A stretch of 64,000 nucleotides of DNA. Source: Mycolicibacterium tusciae. Lineage in GTDB: Bacteria > Actinomycetota > Actinomycetes > Mycobacteriales > Mycobacteriaceae. Below are positions 40,201 through 47,236 of the stretch, piece by piece; positions within the stretch are counted from its first letter, which is position 1, and every line of letters begins with the position of its first letter. The translations under genes and the position numbers were made by a program. A model generated the notes under the pieces. It saw only the letters and a program-made list of their open reading frames with translations, was not told where the DNA came from and did no database searches. The stretch is from positions 1 through 64,000 of the forward strand of contig NZ_MVIM01000007.1 of assembly GCF_002086795.1 (NCBI RefSeq). Direction: 5' to 3'.

Positions 40201-41210
40201 CGTTCCTGGCCGACGACACCATGGTCGCGTCGTACGAACTCGGTGGCGGCTGGATACACGTCGCGAAGGCGACCATCGGTAAACGGGCGTTCCTCGGCAA
40301 CTCCGGAATCACCCAGCCCGGCCGCAAGGTGCCCGACGACGGGTTGGTCGCGGTGCTGTCCGCCGCACCGCACAAGGCAAAGGCCGGATCGTCGTGGTTG
40401 GGCAGTCCGCCGGTTCGGTTGCGGCGCAAGCCGACAGCGGCCGACACGCTGCGCACGTTCCACCCGTCGGTGCGGCTGAAGATCCTGCGCTCCCTGGTGG
40501 AGACGTGCCGGATCGTACCGCTGATCGTGACGTTCGCAATCGGCGTCGCTGTGCTGCTGACGCTGCAGTGGCTGGCGGTCACCTTCGGTTGGTTGTGGGC
40601 GGCGCTGGCAGGCGGCGTCGTCATGCTGACCGCGGGGGCAATCGCGGGCGGTATCGCCGTGGTCGCGAAATGGGTTGTGGTAGGCCGTATCCGGGCCATC
40701 GAACATCCGTTGTGGTCCCCGTTCGTGTGGCGCAACGAGGTATCGGACACCTTCGTCGAAACCGTGGCGGCGCCGTGGTTCGCGCGTGCCGCCACCGGCA
40801 CCCCGGTGATGAACCTGTGGCTGCGGGCGCTCGGCGCGTCGATCGGACGCGGCGTGTGGTGTGAGACGTACTGGTTGCCCGAGGCCGATCTGGTCGCCCT
40901 CGGCAGGGGTTCGACGGTCAACCGCGGCTGCGTGGTCCAGACGCACCTCTTCCACGACCGCATCATGCGGATGGACACCGTTGTGCTGGAGGAGGGTGCG
41001 ACGCTGGGCCCACACTGTGTCGCGCTGCCGGCCGCCAAGATCGGCGCGGGCGCGACGGTCGGCCCGGCCTCGCTGGTGATGCGCGGCGACGAGGTGCCGC
41101 CGTCGACCCGCTGGCTGGGCAATCCGATCGCACCGTGGAACCTGTTCCGTAAGAAGCGCGGTGGCAGCCCTGACCCGGCGCCCGAGAAGCCAGAAGACGC
41201 CGCAGCGTGA
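37284..41210 (+). CDS. Pls/PosA-like NRPS: adenylation-carrier-membrane-triple beta-helix synthetase
   Basis: A 1308-residue single-module synthetase with no condensation or thioesterase domain. Residues 30-515: adenylation domain (FTSGSTGTPKG, NTYGPTEA, YRSGDL, core Lys in TSGKVDRD). Ser538 in LGGGSL: phosphopantetheine site of the carrier. Residues 590-1290: six membrane helices in three pairs, alternating with three hexapeptide-repeat left-handed beta-helix domains (about 706-802, 942-1018, 1176-1267). This is the architecture of epsilon-poly-L-lysine synthetase (Pls). Aligning to GrsA I read the specificity residues as DAETIGTVVK; Glu at the third place suggests a basic amino acid. Start GTG 37284 chosen; TTG 37206 is in frame. 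Overlaps the peptidase gene by 4 bp. Confidence 0.9.
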   Translation: MTGDVGPEVPRQYLLSRHATEPRTLIDILYETAGRHPDSPAIDDGEVQLTYAELISDIEDSVEWLAARGIGRGDRVGIRMPSGSYALYVAILATLASGAAYVPVDADDPDERAGLVFTEANVVAIITEAGLIRAQGSSRGWRAAAPLGRDDAWIIFTSGSTGTPKGVAVTHRSAAAFVDAEARMFLQDSPIGPHDRVLAGLSVAFDASCEEMWLAWRHGACLVPAPRSLVRSGMDLGPWLVSRDITVVSTVPTLAALWPAEALEAVRLLIFGGEACPPELAERLAVEGREVWNTYGPTEATVVACAARLRGWAPVSIGRPLPGWDLAVVDKSGVPVALGEVGELVIGGVGLARYLDPEKDAEKYAPMPTLGWSRAYRSGDLVRLEDDGLYFQGRADDQVKVGGRRIELGEVDSALVHLPGVSGGAAAVRRTASGTPLLVGYIASTDPTFDLANARATLAEALPAALVPRLVLVDELPTRTSGKVDRDALPWPPPGEPEDADAPDLGGTMGWVAGLWRDVLAAPIEGPEADFFALGGGSLSAAQLVTALRQRYPQVTVADLYDHPRLGSLTGYLDELKPPPRVETRVVEPTPWLSQAVQVALTLPLATLTALQWVVWLALANNIAAELNLVPWSAPIGWWWILAGFLLFVTPLGRMGIAVLFARMLLSGLEPGTYRRGGPEHLRVWFAERLAEASGAENLAGAPWLVYYARALGNKVGKGVDLHSAPPVTGMLKLGHRSSVEPEVDLTGHWIDGDQFHVGRISIGNDATIGARTTLHPGAVVGKNADVAPGSGVAGKVKNGQYWKGSPAVKSGKARHPWPDHRPHRAPLWVAVYGATSVLLGAVPLLALAVGLAVVGWGVRGADTVTAAIAPAAVWTPAATLAAVLTYALLTIVGVRLLSLWLSEGYHPVRSRVGWQIWATERLMDAARNYLFPLYASLLTPWWLRILGAKVGRGTEISTALLTPKFTVVEDGAFLADDTMVASYELGGGWIHVAKATIGKRAFLGNSGITQPGRKVPDDGLVAVLSAAPHKAKAGSSWLGSPPVRLRRKPTAADTLRTFHPSVRLKILRSLVETCRIVPLIVTFAIGVAVLLTLQWLAVTFGWLWAALAGGVVMLTAGAIAGGIAVVAKWVVVGRIRAIEHPLWSPFVWRNEVSDTFVETVAAPWFARAATGTPVMNLWLRALGASIGRGVWCETYWLPEADLVALGRGSTVNRGCVVQTHLFHDRIMRMDTVVLEEGATLGPHCVALPAAKIGAGATVGPASLVMRGDEVPPSTRWLGNPIAPWNLFRKKRGGSPDPAPEKPEDAAA

Positions 41211-42544
41211 CGCGGAGCAAGAAGAAGGGAACCCTCCCCGTCATCGATCCTTACATTCCGGCCAACGGCAATTTCGGCTACCGGGTATCGCGCTACGAAC
41301 TCGATCTGGAATACAAGGTGGCGATCAATCGGCTGGCGGGCACGGCCACCATCACCGCCGTGACGCTCGCCGCCTTGCGCAGTTTCACCCTCGACATGTC
41401 GCATGCGCTTTCGGTGACGAAGGTGACCGTGAACGGTCGGCGGCCCGCGCAGTTCCGGTCGTCTCAGAACAAGCTGCACATCGGGTTGGCCGACGCCGTG
41501 CCCGCCGGCGCGGCGATGTCGATCGTCGTGCGTTACGGCGGTTCTCCGCGGCCGATTCGCTCCCATTGGGGCGAGGTGGGTTTCGAGGAACTCACCGAAG
41601 GCGTGCTGGTGGCCGGTCAACCGAACGGCGCCGCCTCCTGGTTTCCCTGCGACGACCACCCCAGCGCGAAGGCGAGCTTCTCCATCCGGATCAGCACCGA
41701 GAGTCCGTACTACGCGCTGGCCAACGGCGAGCTGGTGTCCAAGCGGGCGCGGGCCGGGATGACGACCTGGACCTATGAGCAGGCGGAGCCGACGTCGACG
41801 TATCTCATGACGCTGCAGATCGGCCTGTACGGCAGACACCGAATGGCCAAGAACGGTGTCCCGATGCACGCCCTTCTGCCGGACCGGTTGCGGCGCAACT
41901 TCGATCAGGACTTCGCCGACCAGCCGAAGATGATGAAACTGTTCGTCAAGCTTTTCGGCCCATACCCGCTGGCGACCGGATACACCGTGGTCATCACCGA
42001 TGACGACCTCGAGATACCGCTTGAGGCGCAAGGTATCTCGATCTTCGGCGCCAATCACTGCGAAGGCCGGGGCAGCTCCGAACGGCTGATTGCGCACGAA
42101 CTGGCCCACCAGTGGTTCGGCAATTCGGTCACCGCCCAACGTTGGCGGCACATCTGGCTGCACGAGGGCTTCGCCTGCTACGCGGAGTGGTTGTGGTCGG
42201 AACACTCGGGCGGCCGCACCGCCGACGAGTGGGCACACCACTACTACCAGCGGTTGGCGGATTCGCCGCAGGACCTGCTGCTGGCCGACCCCGGCCCGCG
42301 CGACATGTTCGACGATCGCGTCTACAAGCGAGGCGCCATCACGCTTCACGTGCTGCGCAGGCACATCGGTGACGACAATTTCTTTGCGCTGCTTCGTGAC
42401 TGGACGGAACGGCACAGGCACAGCACAGCCGTCACCGACGACTTCACCGGGCTCGCCTCGAATTACACCAACGACTCCCTGCGGCCGTTGTGGGCTGCGT
42501 GGCTCTACTCCACGGAACTGCCTTCCCTGGACTTCTCCCCGTGA
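41207..42544 (+). CDS. M1 family zinc metallopeptidase
   Basis: A 445-residue short M1 (aminopeptidase N-like) enzyme without signal peptide. Residues 20-215 form the beta-sandwich N-domain and 216-445 the thermolysin-like domain. The zinc site is complete: His297-Glu298-x-x-His301 (HELAH) and Glu320 (WLHEGFACYAE). The GAMEN exopeptidase loop is replaced by PLEAQGIS (271-278), as in some bacterial M1 proteins, so N-terminal specificity is uncertain. The large C-terminal domain of classical PepN is missing. GTG 41207 and GTG 42541 overlap neighbours by 4 bp on both sides, so it is translated with the synthetase and the flippase-like gene. Confidence 0.92.
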   Translation: MTRSKKKGTLPVIDPYIPANGNFGYRVSRYELDLEYKVAINRLAGTATITAVTLAALRSFTLDMSHALSVTKVTVNGRRPAQFRSSQNKLHIGLADAVPAGAAMSIVVRYGGSPRPIRSHWGEVGFEELTEGVLVAGQPNGAASWFPCDDHPSAKASFSIRISTESPYYALANGELVSKRARAGMTTWTYEQAEPTSTYLMTLQIGLYGRHRMAKNGVPMHALLPDRLRRNFDQDFADQPKMMKLFVKLFGPYPLATGYTVVITDDDLEIPLEAQGISIFGANHCEGRGSSERLIAHELAHQWFGNSVTAQRWRHIWLHEGFACYAEWLWSEHSGGRTADEWAHHYYQRLADSPQDLLLADPGPRDMFDDRVYKRGAITLHVLRRHIGDDNFFALLRDWTERHRHSTAVTDDFTGLASNYTNDSLRPLWAAWLYSTELPSLDFSP

Positions 42545-43797
42545 CGGATGCCGGCACACCGGGTCCCGTCGCGCGCGCGAGCGTCGCACGGGTCGGCGTG
42601 GCAACGGCGCTGTCCGCGCTGTGCGGCTACACGGTGCTGTATCTGGCCGCCCGCGACCTCGAGCCGATCGGGTTCGCCGTGTTCGGAGTCTTCTGGGGAG
42701 CCTTCGGACTGGTGACCGGCGCAGCGTTCGGCCTGTTGCAGGAGACGACGAGGGAGGTGCGCTCGGCCGGCTACACCGATATCGCCGAAGGACCGCGGAC
42801 CCACGCGATGAGGGTGGCGGCGATAGTCGGCGTGGCGGCGGGCGCGCTGATCGCGGCCAGTTCGCCGCTGTGGTCGGCGCATGTGTTCGCCGATGCGCGC
42901 TGGCTTTCGGTTGCGCTGCTGGCCGTCGGCCTTGCCGGTTTCTGCCTGCATGCCACGCTGCTCGGCATGCTGGCGGGGCTGGACCGCTGGACGGCATACG
43001 GGTCGTTGATGGTGACCGACGCGGTACTGCGGGTGATCGTGGCGGTCGCGACGTTTCTGGTGGGCTGGGGCCTGGTCGGATATCTGTGGGCCACGGTGGC
43101 CGGGGCGATCGCCTGGCTGATCATGTTGGTCGTCTCCCCCGCCACGCGCGATGCGGCCCGGCTACTGACGCCGGGCGGCACGGTTACGTTCCTGCGTGGC
43201 GCGTCACATTCGATCGCTGCCGCGGGGGCGAGTGCGGTTCTGGTGATGGGCTTTCCGGTGCTGCTCAAGGCGACGTCGGGTGACCTGGGTGCGACGGGTG
43301 GCGTCGTCATTCTGGCCGTGACGCTCACCCGTGCGCCGTTGTTGGTACCCCTGACCGCAATGCAGGGCAATCTGATCGCACATTTCGTCGACCAGCGCAC
43401 CGAGCGCATGCAGGCGCTGATGAAACCGGCGGCAGCGGTGATCGGGCTGGGCCTGCTCGGCGTGGTGGGCGCCGGAGTCTTCGGACCATGGCTGTTGCGC
43501 AACGCATTCGGCGCCGAGTACCGCGCCGACGGCGCGCTGCTGGCGTGGCTGACCGCGGCGGCGATCGCGATCGCGTTGCTCACCCTGACCGGTGCCGCGA
43601 CGGTGGCGGCGGCGCTGCACCGGGCGTATTCACTGGGATGGGTCTCGGCGACGGTCGCATCGACGGCATTGCTGATGCTGCCGTCGGACATCGAGACCCG
43701 CACCGTGATCGCGCTGATGTGTGGGCCGCTGGTGGGCATCGCGGTGCACCTGAGTGCGCTGGCGCGTGCTCGCGCGTCAGTCCTGCCGGATGGGTGA
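42541..43797 (+). CDS. Polysaccharide/lipid flippase-like integral membrane protein (Rv3630-like)
   Basis: A 418-residue protein with about 12 hydrophobic helices covering nearly the whole length and short loops, the layout of the MATE/Wzx (MOP) flippase superfamily. No enzyme motif. It resembles M. tuberculosis Rv3630 by position and size. GTG 42541 overlaps the M1 peptidase stop by 4 bp, and the 3' end overlaps the convergent TetR gene by 21 bp. In this operon it could export or flip the product of the NRPS-like synthetase; substrate not readable. Confidence 0.85.
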   Translation: MTDAGTPGPVARASVARVGVATALSALCGYTVLYLAARDLEPIGFAVFGVFWGAFGLVTGAAFGLLQETTREVRSAGYTDIAEGPRTHAMRVAAIVGVAAGALIAASSPLWSAHVFADARWLSVALLAVGLAGFCLHATLLGMLAGLDRWTAYGSLMVTDAVLRVIVAVATFLVGWGLVGYLWATVAGAIAWLIMLVVSPATRDAARLLTPGGTVTFLRGASHSIAAAGASAVLVMGFPVLLKATSGDLGATGGVVILAVTLTRAPLLVPLTAMQGNLIAHFVDQRTERMQALMKPAAAVIGLGLLGVVGAGVFGPWLLRNAFGAEYRADGALLAWLTAAAIAIALLTLTGAATVAAALHRAYSLGWVSATVASTALLMLPSDIETRTVIALMCGPLVGIAVHLSALARARASVLPDG

Positions 43798-44379
43798 TGC
43801 GCCGGTGAGCAGCGTCGTCAGCAGCTCGATCCGCTTGTCCTCGAGCTCGGGCTGCGGCAGCACCGCACGCACGATCGCCGCACCGTCGAAAGTGTTGGTC
43901 AGAATCGCCGTCAGCGCGGCGAACGTATCCTCGGGAAACTGATCGGCACCGGGCAGTGCCCGCGCGGCCTCGTAGATGTTCGCGGCATACTCGGTCAGCA
44001 CGTCTTGCAGTGTTTCCCTGAGCTTTTCGTCGGTGCGCGCGGCAACCAGCAGCTCGTACATCACGGTGTTGGTGGCGTTGCCTGTGACATCGCGCAGGAC
44101 CGTCAGCGCGGCCTCGAGAGCCGGCTCGGTCGACGGTATCTCGGCGACGCGCTTCGAGAACAGGCCGAGTTGGCGCCGCATCACCTCCCGCGCAGTGGCC
44201 GCCATGAAGTCGCCCATGGTGGGAAAGTGGCGGAACAGCGCGCCGTCGGAAACACCGGCACGCCTGGCGATCACGGCCGCCGACGCCCGCGCGTACCCCA
44301 CCTCGACGATGGTGTCGATGCTGGCGTCGAGCAGTCGGGCGATCGTTTCCTCACGACGCTGCTGTTGCGTCCTTGCCAT
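43777..44379 (-). CDS. TetR family transcriptional regulator
   Basis: A 200-residue repressor-type protein. The N-terminal helix-turn-helix spans about residues 8-55 (ASAAVIARRAGVSDGALFRHFPTMGD); the rest is the helical ligand/dimer domain. ATG 44379 begins 1 bp after the amidohydrolase stop, so both genes form one transcript and the regulator probably controls it. The likely operator is the perfect palindrome at 46185-46196 upstream of the amidohydrolase. Effector unknown. Confidence 0.92.
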   Translation of the reverse strand: MARTQQQRREETIARLLDASIDTIVEVGYARASAAVIARRAGVSDGALFRHFPTMGDFMAATAREVMRRQLGLFSKRVAEIPSTEPALEAALTVLRDVTGNATNTVMYELLVAARTDEKLRETLQDVLTEYAANIYEAARALPGADQFPEDTFAALTAILTNTFDGAAIVRAVLPQPELEDKRIELLTTLLTGASPIRQD

Positions 44380-44380
44380 A

Positions 44381-46162
44381 TCAGACAAGCGCTTTCGCGG
44401 GCTCGGCCGCACCGGCCCGCAGGAAGCGCCCGGACTTGACCGTCGTTCCGTAGCCCTCACAGAAGTCGCCGTCGCGGAACACGACCGTCCCGTTGACCGC
44501 CGTCGCCACCACCGTGGCATCGTTGCGGTTCACCATGCGGCTCAGTCCGCCGTAGAACGGGACCGTCGCCTCGTGGTACGCGTTCACCGATTCGTCGAGG
44601 TGCTCAGGATTGATGACGACGAAGTCGGCACGCTCACCCTCGCGCAGGGTGCCCGCGTCGAGGCCGAACCATTCGGCGACCTCGGCGGTGAGCCGGTGCA
44701 CCGCCCGCTGCGTGGACAGGAAGGGGCGACCCGCCCGCTCGGCGTCGCGGACCCGCTTGAGCAACCGCAGCGAGAAGTTGTAGAACGCCATGTTGCGCAG
44801 GTGGGCGCCGGCATCGGAGAACCCCATGTGGATGGCCGGTTCGGCGGCGAGCTTGTCGAGGTACCTGGGCCGGTGATTCGCGACGATCGTCGTCCACCGC
44901 ACGTTGCGCTCGCCGTTCTCGACGAGCACGTCGAGGAAGGCGTCGAGCGGATGCAGCCCGCGCTCGTCGGCGATCTGGCCGAAGCTCTTGCCGATCAGCG
45001 TCTCATCGGGGCACTCGACGATCGTGGCGTCGTGGAAGTCGCGGTGCCACAACGACGGTCCGAGCTTCTTGCGGTCGAACGACTTGCGGAACCGGCGGCG
45101 GTAGTCGGTGTCGGCCAGCAGCTCGTTACGTTCGATCTGGTCCCGTAGATGCAGCGCCGCGGTGCCCGCTCCGAACTCTTCGAAGACCGGCAGGTCGATG
45201 CCGTCGGAGTACAACTCGAACGGCACCGGCAGATGCTGGAACCGCACCAGCGAGTCGAGCACCTTGTTGAGCAGCCTGACGCCGGGCCCGAATACGTGCA
45301 CTGCTCCGGTGGCGGACTTCGCATCCGCCGAAACCAGCAGGCTCATCCGGACGCCGGGCCGACGGCCGAACCACTTGCTGCTCGTCAGGAAGAACATCAG
45401 CGCCGATACCGGGCTCTTGGTGTTGGGCGCGCTCTGCAGGATGCGGTTGCGCTTGCGCAGGACCGAGATCAGTTTGCGGCGCTCGTGCCAGGTGGCGAAG
45501 GTCGAGGGCAGTGCCCGCGAACGGAACCGGTCGCCGTCGAGTTTGTCGATGGGGGCGTCCATGCCGGACAGTCCGAGAAGGCCTGCGTCGAGCGCCTTTT
45601 CGAGCATCACCATCATGCGGTCGAGTTCGGCCGGAGTGGGCTTCACGCCCTCGGTCGTCGCGCGGTCCAGGCCGAGCACGCTGGTGCGCAGGTCCGAATG
45701 CCCCAGCATCGAGCCGATGTTCGGGCCGAGCGGCAGATCGTCAATGGCACGGACGTAGGAGGCCGGGTCGGACCACGTCTTCTTGGCTTCGAGCGCGCCG
45801 TGGACGAAGCTGCGGGGCACCGCTTCCACGCGACTGAACAGATCGGCGGCGTCATCGGTGTCGGCGTAGACCGTCGACAGTGAGCAGTTCCCGAGCAGCA
45901 CCGTGGTGACGCCGTGGCGTACCGACTCGCGCAGGCCCGGATCGAGCAATACCTCGGCGTCGTAGTGCGTATGCACGTCGATGAAGCCGGGAACGATCCA
46001 CTTGCCCGCGGCGTCGATGACGTCGGGGCAGCCCGTCTCGTCGAGGGGCGCGGCGGACACCGTCGCGACGATCCCGTCGCGGATACCCAGCGATCGCACC
46101 TGCGGGACCGCGCCGGTCCCGTCGAACCAGAGGCCGTTGCGAACGATCACGTCGAAGGTCAT
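44381..46162 (-). CDS. Amidohydrolase, N-acyl-D-amino-acid deacylase-like
   Basis: A 593-residue metal-dependent hydrolase of the D-aminoacylase type. The metal site His-x-His is in FIDVHTHYDAE (about residues 60-70); a later Asp in FSDAGAHLRN (about residue 446) is the catalytic base position. The flanking beta-sandwich is formed by the N- and C-terminal segments (FDVIVRNGLWFDG and VVATAVNGTVVFRDG). Proteins of this group occur in many mycobacteria, often with a TetR partner, and their substrates are mostly unknown; D-aminoacylase activity is only a name by similarity. Starts at ATG 46162. Confidence 0.88.
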   Translation of the reverse strand: MTFDVIVRNGLWFDGTGAVPQVRSLGIRDGIVATVSAAPLDETGCPDVIDAAGKWIVPGFIDVHTHYDAEVLLDPGLRESVRHGVTTVLLGNCSLSTVYADTDDAADLFSRVEAVPRSFVHGALEAKKTWSDPASYVRAIDDLPLGPNIGSMLGHSDLRTSVLGLDRATTEGVKPTPAELDRMMVMLEKALDAGLLGLSGMDAPIDKLDGDRFRSRALPSTFATWHERRKLISVLRKRNRILQSAPNTKSPVSALMFFLTSSKWFGRRPGVRMSLLVSADAKSATGAVHVFGPGVRLLNKVLDSLVRFQHLPVPFELYSDGIDLPVFEEFGAGTAALHLRDQIERNELLADTDYRRRFRKSFDRKKLGPSLWHRDFHDATIVECPDETLIGKSFGQIADERGLHPLDAFLDVLVENGERNVRWTTIVANHRPRYLDKLAAEPAIHMGFSDAGAHLRNMAFYNFSLRLLKRVRDAERAGRPFLSTQRAVHRLTAEVAEWFGLDAGTLREGERADFVVINPEHLDESVNAYHEATVPFYGGLSRMVNRNDATVVATAVNGTVVFRDGDFCEGYGTTVKSGRFLRAGAAEPAKALV

Positions 46163-46184
46163 GCCGGCGAGCGTACAACAGAAA

Positions 46185-46196
46185 GTGAGTACTCAC
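46185..46196. promoter_or_regulatory. Palindromic operator candidate GTGAGTACTCAC
   Basis: A perfect 12-bp palindrome, GTGAGTACTCAC, lies 22 bp upstream of the amidohydrolase ATG and 26 bp before the -35 of the galE promoter candidate. A further GTGAG half site follows at 46208-46212. Size, symmetry and place fit a TetR-family operator, most simply that of the co-transcribed regulator at 43777-44379. Confidence 0.6.
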
Positions 46197-46221
46197 AATC
46201 TTTTCTGGTGAGTCGACTTTG

Positions 46222-46248
46222 TTGACGGTGGGAGCCGCTCTCTAGACT
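46222..46248 (+). promoter_or_regulatory. galE: Candidate promoter of galE
   Basis: TTGACG at 46222-46227 and TAGACT at 46243-46248 are separated by 15 bp, slightly short of the usual 16-18. The -10 fits TANNNT, and transcription would start about 4 bases before the ATG at 46259, giving an almost leaderless galE mRNA. Confidence 0.5.
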
Positions 46249-46258
46249 CGGCTCCAAC

Positions 46259-47236
46259 ATGACGTGGATGGTGACGGGCGGGGCGGGCTACATCGGGTCA
46301 CACGTGGTCCGCGCCCTCCAAGACGCCGACATTCCGGTGGTGGTGCTCGACGACCTGTCCTCCGGGCTGGAGCAGTTCGTACCCGAATCCGTGCCGTTCG
46401 TGCGCGGCACCCTGCTGGACGGTGACCTCGTCACGCAGACGCTGCGAGACCACGGCGTCGAGGGCGTCATCCACATCGCCGGCTACAAGTACGCGGGCGT
46501 ATCCGTCCGCCGCCCGCTGCACACCTACGAGCAGAACGTGTCGGCAATGGTGACGCTGCTCAAGGCGATGGACGCCGAGGGCGTCAACAAGATGGTGTTC
46601 TCGTCGAGTGCGGCTACCTTCGGCACGCCGGACGTCGACATCGTCACCGAGAACACCCCGACCCGGCCGGAGTCGCCCTACGGCGAGACCAAGCTGATCG
46701 GCGAATGGCTGCTCCGCGACGCCGGGCGGGCCTCCGGCCTCGAGCACACCAGCCTGCGTTATTTCAACGTGGTGGGCTCGGGTTCGACGGATCTGTTCGA
46801 CGTGAGTCCGCACAACCTGTTCCCGTTGGTCTTCAACATGCTCTACCGGGGCGAGACCCCACAGATCAACGGCGACGACTATCCCACGCCGGACGGCACG
46901 TGTGTGCGCGACTACATCCACGTCGCCGATCTGGCGCTGGCTCACGTTGCCGCCGCGAAACGGCTGACGGCCGGCCAGCCGGTCGAACCCGTCTACAACC
47001 TCGGCAGCGGCGACGGAACATCCGTGCGCGAGATCATGACAGCGATTCGGGAAGCGACCGGAATCGAGTTCGAACCAATCATCAAACCCCGGCGCCCCGG
47101 CGATCCGGCCCGCATCGTCGCGGCAGGCGATCTGGCCGCCCGGGACCTGGACTGGAAGATGCGGCATTCGCTCGGCGAGATGGTGGCTTCCGCGTGGGCG
47201 GCGCGCAGCCAAGCCGGCGACACCTATCCGGCGTGA
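46259..47236 (+). CDS. galE: UDP-glucose 4-epimerase
   Basis: Interconverts UDP-glucose and UDP-galactose, the source of galactofuranose for arabinogalactan. The 325-residue short-chain dehydrogenase-like protein begins with the NAD motif VTGGAGYIGSHVV, has the catalytic Tyr-x-x-x-Lys in SPYGETKLIGE and Ser in FSSSAATFG, and the C-terminal sugar-binding segments of GalE. It corresponds to GalE1 (Rv3634c). Its stop overlaps the next gene's GTG by 4 bp, tying it to the GT-C-like membrane protein. Confidence 0.95.
   Translation: MTWMVTGGAGYIGSHVVRALQDADIPVVVLDDLSSGLEQFVPESVPFVRGTLLDGDLVTQTLRDHGVEGVIHIAGYKYAGVSVRRPLHTYEQNVSAMVTLLKAMDAEGVNKMVFSSSAATFGTPDVDIVTENTPTRPESPYGETKLIGEWLLRDAGRASGLEHTSLRYFNVVGSGSTDLFDVSPHNLFPLVFNMLYRGETPQINGDDYPTPDGTCVRDYIHVADLALAHVAAAKRLTAGQPVEPVYNLGSGDGTSVREIMTAIREATGIEFEPIIKPRRPGDPARIVAAGDLAARDLDWKMRHSLGEMVASAWAARSQAGDTYPA

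Noticed and set aside
40070..42997. A 975-codon open frame antisense to the NRPS-like and M1 peptidase genes
   Set aside because: Composition is Arg/Pro/Ala-rich and shows no domain; it mirrors the strong third-position GC of the sense genes. Typical of high-GC DNA.
46705..47232. N-terminal extension of the GT-C-like protein through galE
   Set aside because: This stretch is a shifted-frame copy of galE codons; GTG 47233 with 4-bp overlap is the natural start.
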